Shown piece by piece: positions 50,952-64,000 of a stretch of 64,000 nucleotides of DNA. This stretch comes from Alphaproteobacteria bacterium HGW-Alphaproteobacteria-7 (GTDB taxonomy: Bacteria > Pseudomonadota > Alphaproteobacteria > Sphingomonadales > Sphingomonadaceae). The stretch's first letter is position 1, and every line of letters starts with the position of its first letter. The stretch covers positions 62,001 to 126,000 of the forward strand of contig PHEB01000002.1 of NCBI GenBank assembly GCA_002842735.1, read 5' to 3'. Under the pieces are notes generated by a model. The model searched no databases. It was given only the letters and a program-made list of their open reading frames with translations, and was not told the DNA's origin. Both the position numbers and the translations under genes were made by a program.

Positions 50952-52553
50952 ATGACAATGCAGGATGCAAGCGGGCACGCGCATGACGTGGTGGTTATCG
51001 GTTCGGGTGCGGCCGGGCTGACGGCGGCGTTGGCGCTGGCGCAAACGCGCCGCGTGCTGGTGCTGGCCAAAGGCACGCTCACCGGCGGATCGACCGCCTG
51101 GGCGCAAGGCGGGATCGCCGCCGTGCTCGATACCGGCGACACTTTTGAAAACCACGTTCGCGATACGATGGTGGCGGGCGCGGGGCTGAATGACCGGGCC
51201 ACTGTCGAATTCGTGATCGAGCGCGCGCCAGCCTCGATCGACCGATTGTGCGAATTGGGCGTGCCGTTCAACCGCGATGCCGATTCGCTCCACCTGACGC
51301 GCGAAGGCGGTCATTCGCACCGTCGCATCGTCCATGTTGATGACGCGACCGGCTGGGCGGTGCAATCGGCGCTGCTGGCGGCGGCCAATGCCAACCCTAA
51401 CATCACCCTGCTGCCGGGCCGCACCTGCATCGACCTGATCACCGATCGCCACCGCGAACAGTTTTCGGCTGCCGGGCGCGTGTGGGGGGTCTATGCGCTC
51501 AACGAAGAAACCGGACACGCCGAACGCCATGTCGCGCGCGCCACCGTGCTGGCGACCGGGGGCGCGGGCCGCGTCTATCAATTCTCCACCGCCCCGCGCG
51601 GCGCGACCGGCGATGGCATCGCGATGGCGTGGCGGGCGGGCGCGCGAGTTTCCAACATGGAGATGATGCAGTTCCACCCGACTTGCCTTTACAGCCTTGA
51701 AATCAAGAACTTCCTGATCACCGAAGCGGTGCGGGGCGAAGGCGGGCGGCTGATCAACCCGCGCACCGGGCAGCGGTTCATGGAGCTATATGATGCAGAG
51801 CGCATGGAGCTTGCCCCGCGCGATGTCGTCGCCCGCGCGATCGATGCCGAGATCAAGCGCCACGGGCTCGATTACGTCCATCTCGACATCAGCCATCAGC
51901 CCGCCGATTTCGTGCGTGGACACTTCCCGACCATCCATGAAAAGCTGCTGACCATCGGCATCGACATGACCACGGCGCCAATTCCGGTGGTGCCCGCGCA
52001 GCATTATACCTGCGGCGGGGTGGTGGTGGACTTGGCCGCGCGCACCGATATGCCGGGCCTGTGGGCGGCGGGTGAATGCACCGAAAGCGGGCTGCACGGC
52101 GCCAACCGGCTGGCGTCGAACAGCTTGCTTGAATGCTTCGTGTTCGGCGAGGCTGCGGCGAAGGATATCCTTGCGCGCTGGGACAGCCTCGAAGAACCGC
52201 CGCCAATCCTGCCGTGGGACGAAAGCCGCGTCACCGATTCGGATGAGGAAGTGGTGATCAAGCAGAATTGGACCGAAATCCGCCGCTTCATGTGGAACTA
52301 TGTCGGCATCGTGCGGACGACCAAACGGTTGGAACGCGCCGCCCACCGCATCGCTCTGCTGCGCCGCGAGGTGGACGAATATTACGGCAGCTTCCGGGTG
52401 ACGACCGACCTGATTGAATTGCGTAACCTGCTGCAATCGGCGGAACTGATCGTGAAATCTGCGCTCACCCGCAAGGAAAGCCGCGGGCTGCACTACACGC
52501 TCGATTATCCCGAACTGGCGGATGAGCCGCGGGATACGGTGCTGGTGCCCTAA
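50952..52553 (+). CDS. nadB: L-aspartate oxidase
   Basis: HDVVVIGSGAAGLTAALALAQTRRVLVLAKG, GGSTAWAQGGIAAVL, HYTCGGVVVDLAARTDMPGLWAAGECTESGLHGANRLASNSLLE. Confidence 0.94.
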   Translation: MTMQDASGHAHDVVVIGSGAAGLTAALALAQTRRVLVLAKGTLTGGSTAWAQGGIAAVLDTGDTFENHVRDTMVAGAGLNDRATVEFVIERAPASIDRLCELGVPFNRDADSLHLTREGGHSHRRIVHVDDATGWAVQSALLAAANANPNITLLPGRTCIDLITDRHREQFSAAGRVWGVYALNEETGHAERHVARATVLATGGAGRVYQFSTAPRGATGDGIAMAWRAGARVSNMEMMQFHPTCLYSLEIKNFLITEAVRGEGGRLINPRTGQRFMELYDAERMELAPRDVVARAIDAEIKRHGLDYVHLDISHQPADFVRGHFPTIHEKLLTIGIDMTTAPIPVVPAQHYTCGGVVVDLAARTDMPGLWAAGECTESGLHGANRLASNSLLECFVFGEAAAKDILARWDSLEEPPPILPWDESRVTDSDEEVVIKQNWTEIRRFMWNYVGIVRTTKRLERAAHRIALLRREVDEYYGSFRVTTDLIELRNLLQSAELIVKSALTRKESRGLHYTLDYPELADEPRDTVLVP

Positions 52554-52588
52554 TGCGCGAACCCACTTGCAAACCCTAAACCCAAACC

Positions 52589-52679
52589 CGTTCGCCCTGA
52601 GCTTGTCGAAGGGCTGCTTTTCCCTTCAGAGCCTGGGTTGAAAGAAACTGCGGTGCTTCGACAAGCTCAGCACGAACGG
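52589..52679. repeat. REP-like palindromic extragenic element
   Basis: ccgttcgccctgagcttgtcgaagggc ... ggtgcttcgacaagctcagcacgaacgg, long imperfect inverted repeat. Confidence 0.88.
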
Positions 52680-52754
52680 AGGTAGGGAAATTCGGTCAGG
52701 GTTCATCTGTGCGGCGGTAGTAGCGCGCAAAACAACTTTCAAAGGGGCGCTGCG

Positions 52755-53681
52755 ATGACGAAGTTTCTGGGTTTGCTTTGCCTTGCCGCCCTGATCCCCA
52801 CCGTCGCGACCGCGCAGGACGATGCCGCATCCGAAAATTCCATTGTCGTCACCGCGCAGCGTTCCGGCGCGCCGATGTGGACGATTGATACGCCCACCGG
52901 CACCATCATTCTCGTCGGTGAGATCCGCGCGATCCCCAAGACCACCCCGTGGCAGCCTGACCGGTTAAAGGACGCGACCGGGCAGGCGCAGCGCGTGATC
53001 CTTGGCGCGCGGCCCAAGATTTCTCCGGGTGATATCCTGCGGCTGATGTTCAGCGGCTCGAAGTTTACCAAGCTGCCCAAAAAGACTGTCGCCAGCGATT
53101 ATCTTGATGACGCGCAATGGGCGCGGCTGGCGGCGCTGGGCGAGGCGCACAAGGAAGATTATGCGCGGCAGAGCTTCCTGTTCACCTCGTTCGAGATGCT
53201 GCGCAAGGAATTGCGTTTCAACCGCGACACCGCCGATGATGCGTCGGACGTGGTGAGCAAGGCGGCGGACAAGGCCAAAGTCCCCACCACCCGCGCTGCC
53301 ACTTTGCGCGGGGAGGATATCATCGACAACCTCGCCGATGCGCCGCCTGCCGCGCATATCCCATGCCTGACTGCGGCGATGGATGCGTTGGAAGCCGGCC
53401 CTGATATTGTCGAACAGCGAGGGAGCGACTGGCGGCGTTATGATATTCCGGCGGTGATGGCGAACCCGCTCGAACAGGCGTTGGGGCAGTGCTGGCCTTG
53501 GGCGGATGAGACGCTCGGCAGCGAATTACGCACCATCTGGGTCGACAATATCACTGCGGCGCAAGGGCAACCGGGAGTGACGCTCGCGGTGGTGCCGCTG
53601 CGGGTACTGGCAGAGACCGACGGCGTGCTCGACCGGCTTTCCGCGCAAGGCCTCGACATCAGCGGCCCGGCGTGGAAGTAA
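52755..53681 (+). CDS. TraB/GumN family protein, secreted
   Basis: Signal peptide MTKFLGLLCLAALIPTVATAQ; APMWTIDTPTGTIILVGEIRAIPK. Confidence 0.75.
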   Translation: MTKFLGLLCLAALIPTVATAQDDAASENSIVVTAQRSGAPMWTIDTPTGTIILVGEIRAIPKTTPWQPDRLKDATGQAQRVILGARPKISPGDILRLMFSGSKFTKLPKKTVASDYLDDAQWARLAALGEAHKEDYARQSFLFTSFEMLRKELRFNRDTADDASDVVSKAADKAKVPTTRAATLRGEDIIDNLADAPPAAHIPCLTAAMDALEAGPDIVEQRGSDWRRYDIPAVMANPLEQALGQCWPWADETLGSELRTIWVDNITAAQGQPGVTLAVVPLRVLAETDGVLDRLSAQGLDISGPAWK

Positions 53682-53719
53682 TCGCGTAACGACAACAAGC
53701 GCGAGAGGCCACGTCACCC

Positions 53720-54610
53720 ATGCCCACCATCACCACGTCCAACACCGGCATCGAAATCTTTTACGAAGACCACGGGAAACCCGAAAACGAGGCGATCCTG
53801 TTGGTGATGGGATTGGGCGCGCAATTGACGCTGTGGCCTGATGAACTGGTTGATGCGCTGGTGGGCGATGGTTTCCGCGTGATCCGCTACGACAATCGCG
53901 ACATTGGCCTTTCCCAGAAGATGGAAGGCGCGCGCGCGCCGTCGCTCGCCACGCAGGTGCTGCGCAAGAAGTTCGGCTGGCCTGCCAAGGTGCCCTACAC
54001 CCTCACCGACATGGCGCATGACGGGATCGGACTGCTTGATGCGCTGGAGATCGACACCGCGCATGTTGTGGGTGCATCGATGGGCGGGATGATCGCGCAG
54101 CTGATGGCAGTGCATCATGGCCCGCGCCTGCGTTCGCTCACCTCGATCATGTCGACCACCGGCAATGGCAAACTGCCGCAGGCGGAAAAGCACGCGATGG
54201 ACGCGCTGATCGCGCCCTTGACCGCGATGGATGAAGAAACGCTGGTGGCCCACGGGCTCAACATCGCGCGCAATATCGGCAGCCCCGGCTTCCCGTTCGA
54301 TCCGCAGCAGCAGCGCGAAAAGGTGCTGAAGAACGTGCGCCGCTCGGTCTATCCGGCGGGGCTCCCGCGTCAGCTTGCTGCGATCATCGACGATGGCTGC
54401 CGCCGCTTACGCCTAGCCGATGTGCGGGTGCCGACACTGGTACTGCACGGCGAGGATGATCCGCTGGTCAAGCTGGCGGCGGGTGAGGATACCGCGCGCC
54501 ATATCCCCGGTGCGCGGCTGGTGACGATCCCCGGATGGGGCCACGATATCCCGATGCCGCTGATTGATCGGATTGCGGGTGAAATCGTCACCCACGCACG
54601 CGGTGTTTGA
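53720..54610 (+). CDS. Alpha/beta hydrolase
   Basis: VMGLGAQLTLWPDELVDAL, RYDNRDIGLSQKM, VVGASMGGMIAQLMA nucleophile elbow, GWGHDIP. Confidence 0.9.
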   Translation: MPTITTSNTGIEIFYEDHGKPENEAILLVMGLGAQLTLWPDELVDALVGDGFRVIRYDNRDIGLSQKMEGARAPSLATQVLRKKFGWPAKVPYTLTDMAHDGIGLLDALEIDTAHVVGASMGGMIAQLMAVHHGPRLRSLTSIMSTTGNGKLPQAEKHAMDALIAPLTAMDEETLVAHGLNIARNIGSPGFPFDPQQQREKVLKNVRRSVYPAGLPRQLAAIIDDGCRRLRLADVRVPTLVLHGEDDPLVKLAAGEDTARHIPGARLVTIPGWGHDIPMPLIDRIAGEIVTHARGV

Positions 54611-54640
54611 GGCCGGCAGGGATTGGGTTGGGAGCTGACA

Positions 54641-54728
54641 TCCCGTCACCCCAGCGAAAGCTGGGGCCCAGGGCCGCAAGTGGCAGTGCTCCCCGCGTGA
54701 GAACCCAGCTTCCGCTGGGATGACTGAT
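54641..54728. repeat. REP-like palindromic extragenic element
   Basis: cgtcaccccagcgaaagctggggcccag ... cccagcttccgctgggatgac inverted repeat. Confidence 0.85.
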
Positions 54729-54782
54729 GGTAGCAGATTTTGGTATCGCGCCGTGTTGATTGGAATGACCAGGAAAGGGAGG

Positions 54783-55157
54783 TTAGCTGCCTTGCTCAGC
54801 AGCAGCCCGAGTTTGTGACAAAAACAAAGCAGGTAGCGGCCCGAGAACAGTTAAAGCACCCGCAACAACGATGACAGGATCGGTTTGTCCGATAATTACG
54901 ATCAACCAGATTGCCGATACGGCGAGCAGGTTGCCGGCCCTAAGCCAGATCGAGCCAGCCAACCTGCGACAAAGTCCGTTCGCGAGACACAAGGCTGCGA
55001 GCGGCGTGAGAAACGCAGCCCAGAAGGCCAAGAGCCAAACATCTTCCGGCTCTTCGGCGTAACGGCTCATTCCATGCGCCATTGAACCGATTGCGAGGAA
55101 CGCAGCAAGACACAGCGTGACGCCCAGCACCAGGTTGTAACCGCGGATGAGTGTCAT
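54783..55157 (-). CDS. Hypothetical small membrane protein
   Basis: Several predicted TM helices in 124 aa; no recognised family. Confidence 0.5.
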   Translation of the reverse strand: MTLIRGYNLVLGVTLCLAAFLAIGSMAHGMSRYAEEPEDVWLLAFWAAFLTPLAALCLANGLCRRLAGSIWLRAGNLLAVSAIWLIVIIGQTDPVIVVAGALTVLGPLPALFLSQTRAAAEQGS

Positions 55158-55252
55158 CGCACGAATTTACCTTGTTCCACGATTTCCGCAACGGGGTCGT
55201 AACCCGAAGCGCAGCTTTCGGTGCTCAAATCACGAAAACTGCCTTCGTTCCA

Positions 55253-56689
55253 TCAGCGCGGCAGTTCGCTGACCCCCATCAACGCTTCATCGACGCTGCG
55301 GGCGCATTGGCGGCCTTCGCGGATGGCCCACACCACCAGGCTTTGCCCGCGCCGCATATCACCGCAGGCGAAGACGCCGGGAACGCTGGTGGCATAGCTA
55401 TCAGTGTCGGCATCGACATTGCCGCGCGGGCTGAGCGCCACGCCCGCCTGTTCGAGCAGTCCGGCCTTCTTCGGCCCGACGAAGCCCATCGCCAGCAGGA
55501 TCAGATCAGCGGGAATGGTGAATTCACTGCCTGCGATTTCCTGCATCTGGCCGCCCGCCCATTCGACCCGCACGCATTCCAGCCCGGTCACCGCTTCGCC
55601 GTCGCCGATCACGCGCTTGGCCAGCACTGCCCAGTCGCGCTCCACGCCTTCCTGATGGCTGGAGGAGGTGCGCAGTTTCATCGGCCAATCGGGCCAGGTC
55701 AGCGCCTTGTCTTCTTTCTCCGGGGGCTTGGGCATAATTTCCAACTGGGTGACGCTTTTGGCGCCCTGCCGGTTTGATGTGCCCACACAGTCGCTGCCGG
55801 TATCACCGCCGCCCAGCACCACCACGTGCTTACCAGTGGCGAGCAGGCTACCGCGTGGGGCTGCGCGCAGTTCGTCGTCGCCCGCCACGCGCTTGTTCTG
55901 CTGGGTCAGGAACTCCATCGCCAGCCGCACGCCGGTCATTTCCGCGCCGGGGATGGTCAGCGGGCGCGCGTCTTCCGCGCCGCCGGACAGCACCACTGCA
56001 TCAAAGTTTTCCTGCAAGCTCTTGAACGAGATGTCGACGCCGACTTCCTTGGAGGTTTTGAACGTCACCCCTTCGGCTTCCATCTGCTGGCAGCGCCGGT
56101 TGATAAGGTGCTTTTCCATCTTGAAGTCAGGGATGCCGTAACGCAGCAAGCCGCCGATGCGGTCGTTCTTTTCGAACACCGTGACGCTGTGACCGGCACG
56201 CGCGAGTTGCTGCGCACAGGCCAGCCCCGCCGGGCCGGAGCCGACCACCGCCACCGATTTGCCGGTCTTGTGCGCGGGCACCTGCGGGCTGACCCAGCCA
56301 TCTTTCCACGCGCGATCGATGATTGCGCATTCGATCGATTTGATCGTCACTGGCTGATCGACGATGTTGAGCGTGCAGGCCGCCTCGCACGGGGCGGGGC
56401 AGATGCGCCCGGTAAACTCGGGAAAATTGTTGGTAGAATGGAGCATCGCCAGCGCGCGCTTCCAGTCCGCTTCGTAAACAAGGTGGTTCCAGTCGGGGAT
56501 CAGGTTGTTCACCGGACAGCCGTTGTGGCAGTAGGGAATCCCGCAATTCATGCAGCGCGAGGCCTGGCCCGCCAGCGTGCCTTCATCCGGCTGGATGATG
56601 AATTCGCGGTAATTCTTCAACCGCTCCTGCGGATCGAGATAATCCCGCTCGCGGCGGTCCAGCTCGAGAAATCCGGTTTCCTTGCCCAT
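55253..56689 (-). CDS. gltD: Glutamate synthase small subunit
   Basis: [98 protein letters not shown]. Confidence 0.96.
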   Translation of the reverse strand: MGKETGFLELDRRERDYLDPQERLKNYREFIIQPDEGTLAGQASRCMNCGIPYCHNGCPVNNLIPDWNHLVYEADWKRALAMLHSTNNFPEFTGRICPAPCEAACTLNIVDQPVTIKSIECAIIDRAWKDGWVSPQVPAHKTGKSVAVVGSGPAGLACAQQLARAGHSVTVFEKNDRIGGLLRYGIPDFKMEKHLINRRCQQMEAEGVTFKTSKEVGVDISFKSLQENFDAVVLSGGAEDARPLTIPGAEMTGVRLAMEFLTQQNKRVAGDDELRAAPRGSLLATGKHVVVLGGGDTGSDCVGTSNRQGAKSVTQLEIMPKPPEKEDKALTWPDWPMKLRTSSSHQEGVERDWAVLAKRVIGDGEAVTGLECVRVEWAGGQMQEIAGSEFTIPADLILLAMGFVGPKKAGLLEQAGVALSPRGNVDADTDSYATSVPGVFACGDMRRGQSLVVWAIREGRQCARSVDEALMGVSELPR

Positions 56690-56716
56690 GATTCTGTCTC
56701 GTTCCTCAGTTTACTT

Positions 56717-56817
56717 CGTCATTGCGAGGGGCCGCAGGCCCCGTGGCAATCCATGGCCCGTTGGTCGAAATCGAGGCGACCGGCCATGGATTGCTTCGCC
56801 TTCGGCTCGCAATGACG
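56717..56817. repeat. REP-like palindromic element between gltB and gltD
   Basis: cgtcattgcgagg ... ggcaatccatggcc ... ggccatggattgc ... ctcgcaatgacg, long imperfect inverted repeat. Confidence 0.88.
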
Positions 56818-56829
56818 AGAAAATAGTCA

Positions 56830-61470
<4,641 letters not shown>

Positions 61471-61737
61471 GGCAAAGTCCGATCTGTCAGATGCCGACAG
61501 GTGCGTTTGGTGGCGAAACGCCTGACGCACGCTTGGCGACGATTATTCCGGACAAGATTTACCGCAGGCGGCCTACCTCACCCGATTTCGGGCTTCTCAT
61601 GCCGACGCGAGACGGGTTTGGCAATGGCTTTGCGCGAAGTATTATTTCTCGCAGAGGTATTCAAACTATCGTTAGATTGCGTAACCTGCATCAGCTCGCC
61701 GGTTTGCTTGCAGCTTTTGCGCCTATTACCCGGTGGT

Positions 61738-62553
61738 TCAGGCCGCGCCGCGCAGACCTTGCAGCCGGGCGATGGCATCGCGCAGCGGCTCACCCTCAGG
61801 GGCCGCGCCGCGCTCCCCGCTCAGCGCCGCCAGCGCCTTCATCGCTTCGGCCAATGCGGCTTCGCGGGCGGCGATGTCGTGGCGGTTGCCCGCTGTGCCG
61901 GGGGCAGTGGTGCGGTGTTCGTGCAGCGCGCCAGCAAAGCGTTCGACCATCTGGATAACGCTCAATTCCTGCACTGGCATCGCGCGCAGACGCGTTAGCG
62001 CGGCGGTGCCGGGGTTCGCGGCTGGCGATGCGGGCGGTTCTTCAACCCACACCGCATTGCGGCCCGGCAGCTGCGCGAATTCCGCCAGATCAAGCGCACG
62101 CGGCGGCGGAAGTGCTAACACTGGCGCGTCTGCGACAGGAGAGGGCGCAGGAACAGGCGGAGCAAAGGGCATGGCCTCCAGCGGCTCGTCGAGGCTGGCG
62201 CTGCCAAGTTCGTGCTTGGGATCAATCGCGCGGACATGGGTTGCCGCGCGCGCGACGAGCGAGGGCGCATCGGCGCCGCCCCGTTCCGCACGGCTGGCGC
62301 GGCTGGCAATCATGAACAGCCCGCCGCCAAGCAGCAATGCGCTGCCGATAGCCAGCACGATCTGCGCCTGCTGTCCAAGCAGCATCAGAACAGTGCCTTT
62401 GCTGAACTGTGCGATCAGGACAGGGGGCATGACCATAATCGAAAGTCCGGCCAGCGCCGCCCCCCAGACACCAAACATTGGTGCAAAGGCCGGATGTGAC
62501 GACAGCTTGCGCGGCCTGCGCTGCGTCGGTTGATCCTGCTGCCCCGTGGTCAT
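61738..62553 (-). CDS. Hypothetical membrane protein with Pro/Ala-rich cytoplasmic part
   Basis: Two predicted TM helices (GVWGAALAGLSIMVMPPVLIAQF; IVLAIGSALLLGGGLFMIA); no recognised family. Confidence 0.6.
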   Translation of the reverse strand: MTTGQQDQPTQRRPRKLSSHPAFAPMFGVWGAALAGLSIMVMPPVLIAQFSKGTVLMLLGQQAQIVLAIGSALLLGGGLFMIASRASRAERGGADAPSLVARAATHVRAIDPKHELGSASLDEPLEAMPFAPPVPAPSPVADAPVLALPPPRALDLAEFAQLPGRNAVWVEEPPASPAANPGTAALTRLRAMPVQELSVIQMVERFAGALHEHRTTAPGTAGNRHDIAAREAALAEAMKALAALSGERGAAPEGEPLRDAIARLQGLRGAA

Positions 62554-62560
62554 TTGCGTG

Positions 62561-63823
62561 TCATCCCGCTGCTTGCGATGCGGCGCGTGCGCCGGACGTG
62601 CTGTTGCCTAGGCTTTGGGCTAACAAAAGATGGTAAACAGAATGATAATTCTGCGCATTGGCGGCCCAATCATGGTGAGCGCGCACATGGGCTTCGGCGC
62701 GATTGCGCATCGCGTCCCACCCCTCGCGCGCATCGAGCAGGCCTGCGAGCGCCGCAGCGCAGGCGGCGGGATCATCGGGCGCGAACAAGGTGCCGGTATC
62801 GCCATCGCTAATCAATTCGCGGTGCCCCCCCACGCTTGATGCCGCCACCAGCCGCCGCTGCGCCATCGCTTCCAATGGCTTTAACGGGGTGACCAGATCG
62901 GTCAGACGCTGCGCCTTCCTCGGATAGGCGAGCACATCGACCAGCGAATAATAGCGTTCCACCGTATCATGCGGAACGCGTCCGGTGAAGATCACCGCTT
63001 GCGGATCGGGCAGGGCCGCCGCCGCCGCGTGCCACGCGGCGTCCATCGGCCCCGCGCCCACCAGCAGCAACCGCGCCTGCGGGTGCGATTGCCTGAGCAT
63101 CGGCATCGCGGCGATCAGATCATCGACGCCTTCATAAGCATAAAAACTGCCGATATAGCCGATCACCGGAGTGCTCGGCGCGATCCCCAATGCCTTGGCC
63201 AGCGCATTGTCGCGCGGAACCGGCTGGCCGAACAGCGACAGGTCAACGCCGTTGCGCATCACTGTGATCTTGCCCGGCGCAATGCCGCGCCGCGCCAGAT
63301 CATCTTTCAGCCCTTCGCAAATCGTGAACAGCGCATCGGCGGTTTTCGCCACCCGCGTTTCCAGCGCGCGGGTGAGGCGGTATTTGATGCTGCCTTCGCT
63401 TCCGGTCAGGTTGCCGACTGCGGCATCTTCCCAAAAGGCGCGGATTTCATAGACGAAGGGGATGCCCAGCGCGCGCGCAGCACGTTGCGCCGCCGCACCG
63501 CATAGCGCGGGCGAATGGGCGTGGATGATATCGGGCCGCCAGTCTGCCGCCAGTGCGCGGATTGTGCGGTCAAGCGCATTGATTTCGCCCAGCTCGCGCA
63601 GTGCCGGCGGGCCTGCGGGAAGGCCTGCGGTGCGATGGAAGTTGAGGCCATCGGCAATCTCAGGCGATCCGCCGCCAGCGGCCTCAAGATTATGCCGCTG
63701 CCCGGTAATCCCGCGCACCTCCAGCCCCAGCCCTTGCTGCGCCTTCAAAATCGCACGGGTGCGGAAGGTGTAGCCGCTGTGGAGCGGCAACGAGTGGTCA
63801 AGGACATGGAGCACGCGGGTCAT
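62561..63823 (-). CDS. Glycosyltransferase, exosortase A system-associated type
   Basis: Start set at MTRVLHVLDHSLPLHSGYTFRTRAILKAQQGLGLEVRGITGQRH; GT4-like VIGYIGSFYAYEGVDDLIAAMP. Confidence 0.82.
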   Translation of the reverse strand: MTRVLHVLDHSLPLHSGYTFRTRAILKAQQGLGLEVRGITGQRHNLEAAGGGSPEIADGLNFHRTAGLPAGPPALRELGEINALDRTIRALAADWRPDIIHAHSPALCGAAAQRAARALGIPFVYEIRAFWEDAAVGNLTGSEGSIKYRLTRALETRVAKTADALFTICEGLKDDLARRGIAPGKITVMRNGVDLSLFGQPVPRDNALAKALGIAPSTPVIGYIGSFYAYEGVDDLIAAMPMLRQSHPQARLLLVGAGPMDAAWHAAAAALPDPQAVIFTGRVPHDTVERYYSLVDVLAYPRKAQRLTDLVTPLKPLEAMAQRRLVAASSVGGHRELISDGDTGTLFAPDDPAACAAALAGLLDAREGWDAMRNRAEAHVRAHHDWAANAQNYHSVYHLLLAQSLGNSTSGARAASQAAG

Positions 63824-63912
63824 GGCCCCAGCGCTTACCGCAGCTGTGCTTAACGCGGCGTCAACTGCATCGGCGTAAGGATGAGGGGTATCGCGGCCCG
63901 GAGCCACCTGAG

Positions 63913-64000
63913 ATGATCGATTATTTTGCACTAGCGCTGGGTCATGGCCTGATTGCCATTGCGTTGCTGCGGCTGGTGCTGCGCGATGGGCTGGATACCG
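63913..64000 (+). CDS. Hypothetical membrane protein, 5' part, truncated by window edge
   Basis: ATG 63913 open to window end: MIDYFALALGHGLIAIALLRLVLRDGLDT; hydrophobic N-terminus. Confidence 0.45.
   Translation, partial: MIDYFALALGHGLIAIALLRLVLRDGLDT

Overview
GC-rich window of ordinary bacterial chromosome, most consistent with an alphaproteobacterium of the Sphingomonadales/Erythrobacteraceae type (inferred from gene content, the two large TonB-dependent receptors and the palindromic extragenic elements; not computed). I support about 45 protein genes. They include pepP (truncated), an S9 oligopeptidase, a GGDEF protein, a PstS-like protein, ftsK, glnD, lgt, a MidA/NDUFAF7-like methyltransferase, an osmoprotectant-type ABC transporter, isovaleryl-CoA dehydrogenase plus an acyl-CoA carboxylase beta subunit, gyrB, guaA, nadB, gltD/gltB and an exosortase-A-type glycosyltransferase. 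I saw no rRNA, tRNA, CRISPR array, prophage or transposase. Most interesting signals: (1) a double REP-like palindrome inserted in frame inside the carboxyltransferase CDS (32368-32431); (2) a translationally coupled three-gene operon of outer-membrane beta-barrel, 7TM protein of the transglutaminase-associated family without its transglutaminase half, and RimK-like ATP-grasp ligase (7652-10542); (3) a roughly 280-residue Ala/Lys/Glu-rich segment fused to the MidA-like methyltransferase, whose only evident ATG lies inside lgt; (4) four 34-bp tandem repeats at 16932-17060; (5) a near-consensus PHO box before the pstS-like gene; (6) two AT-richer orphan ORFs, one starting right at the guaA 3' end. 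All family names come from reading the translations; no database search was run.
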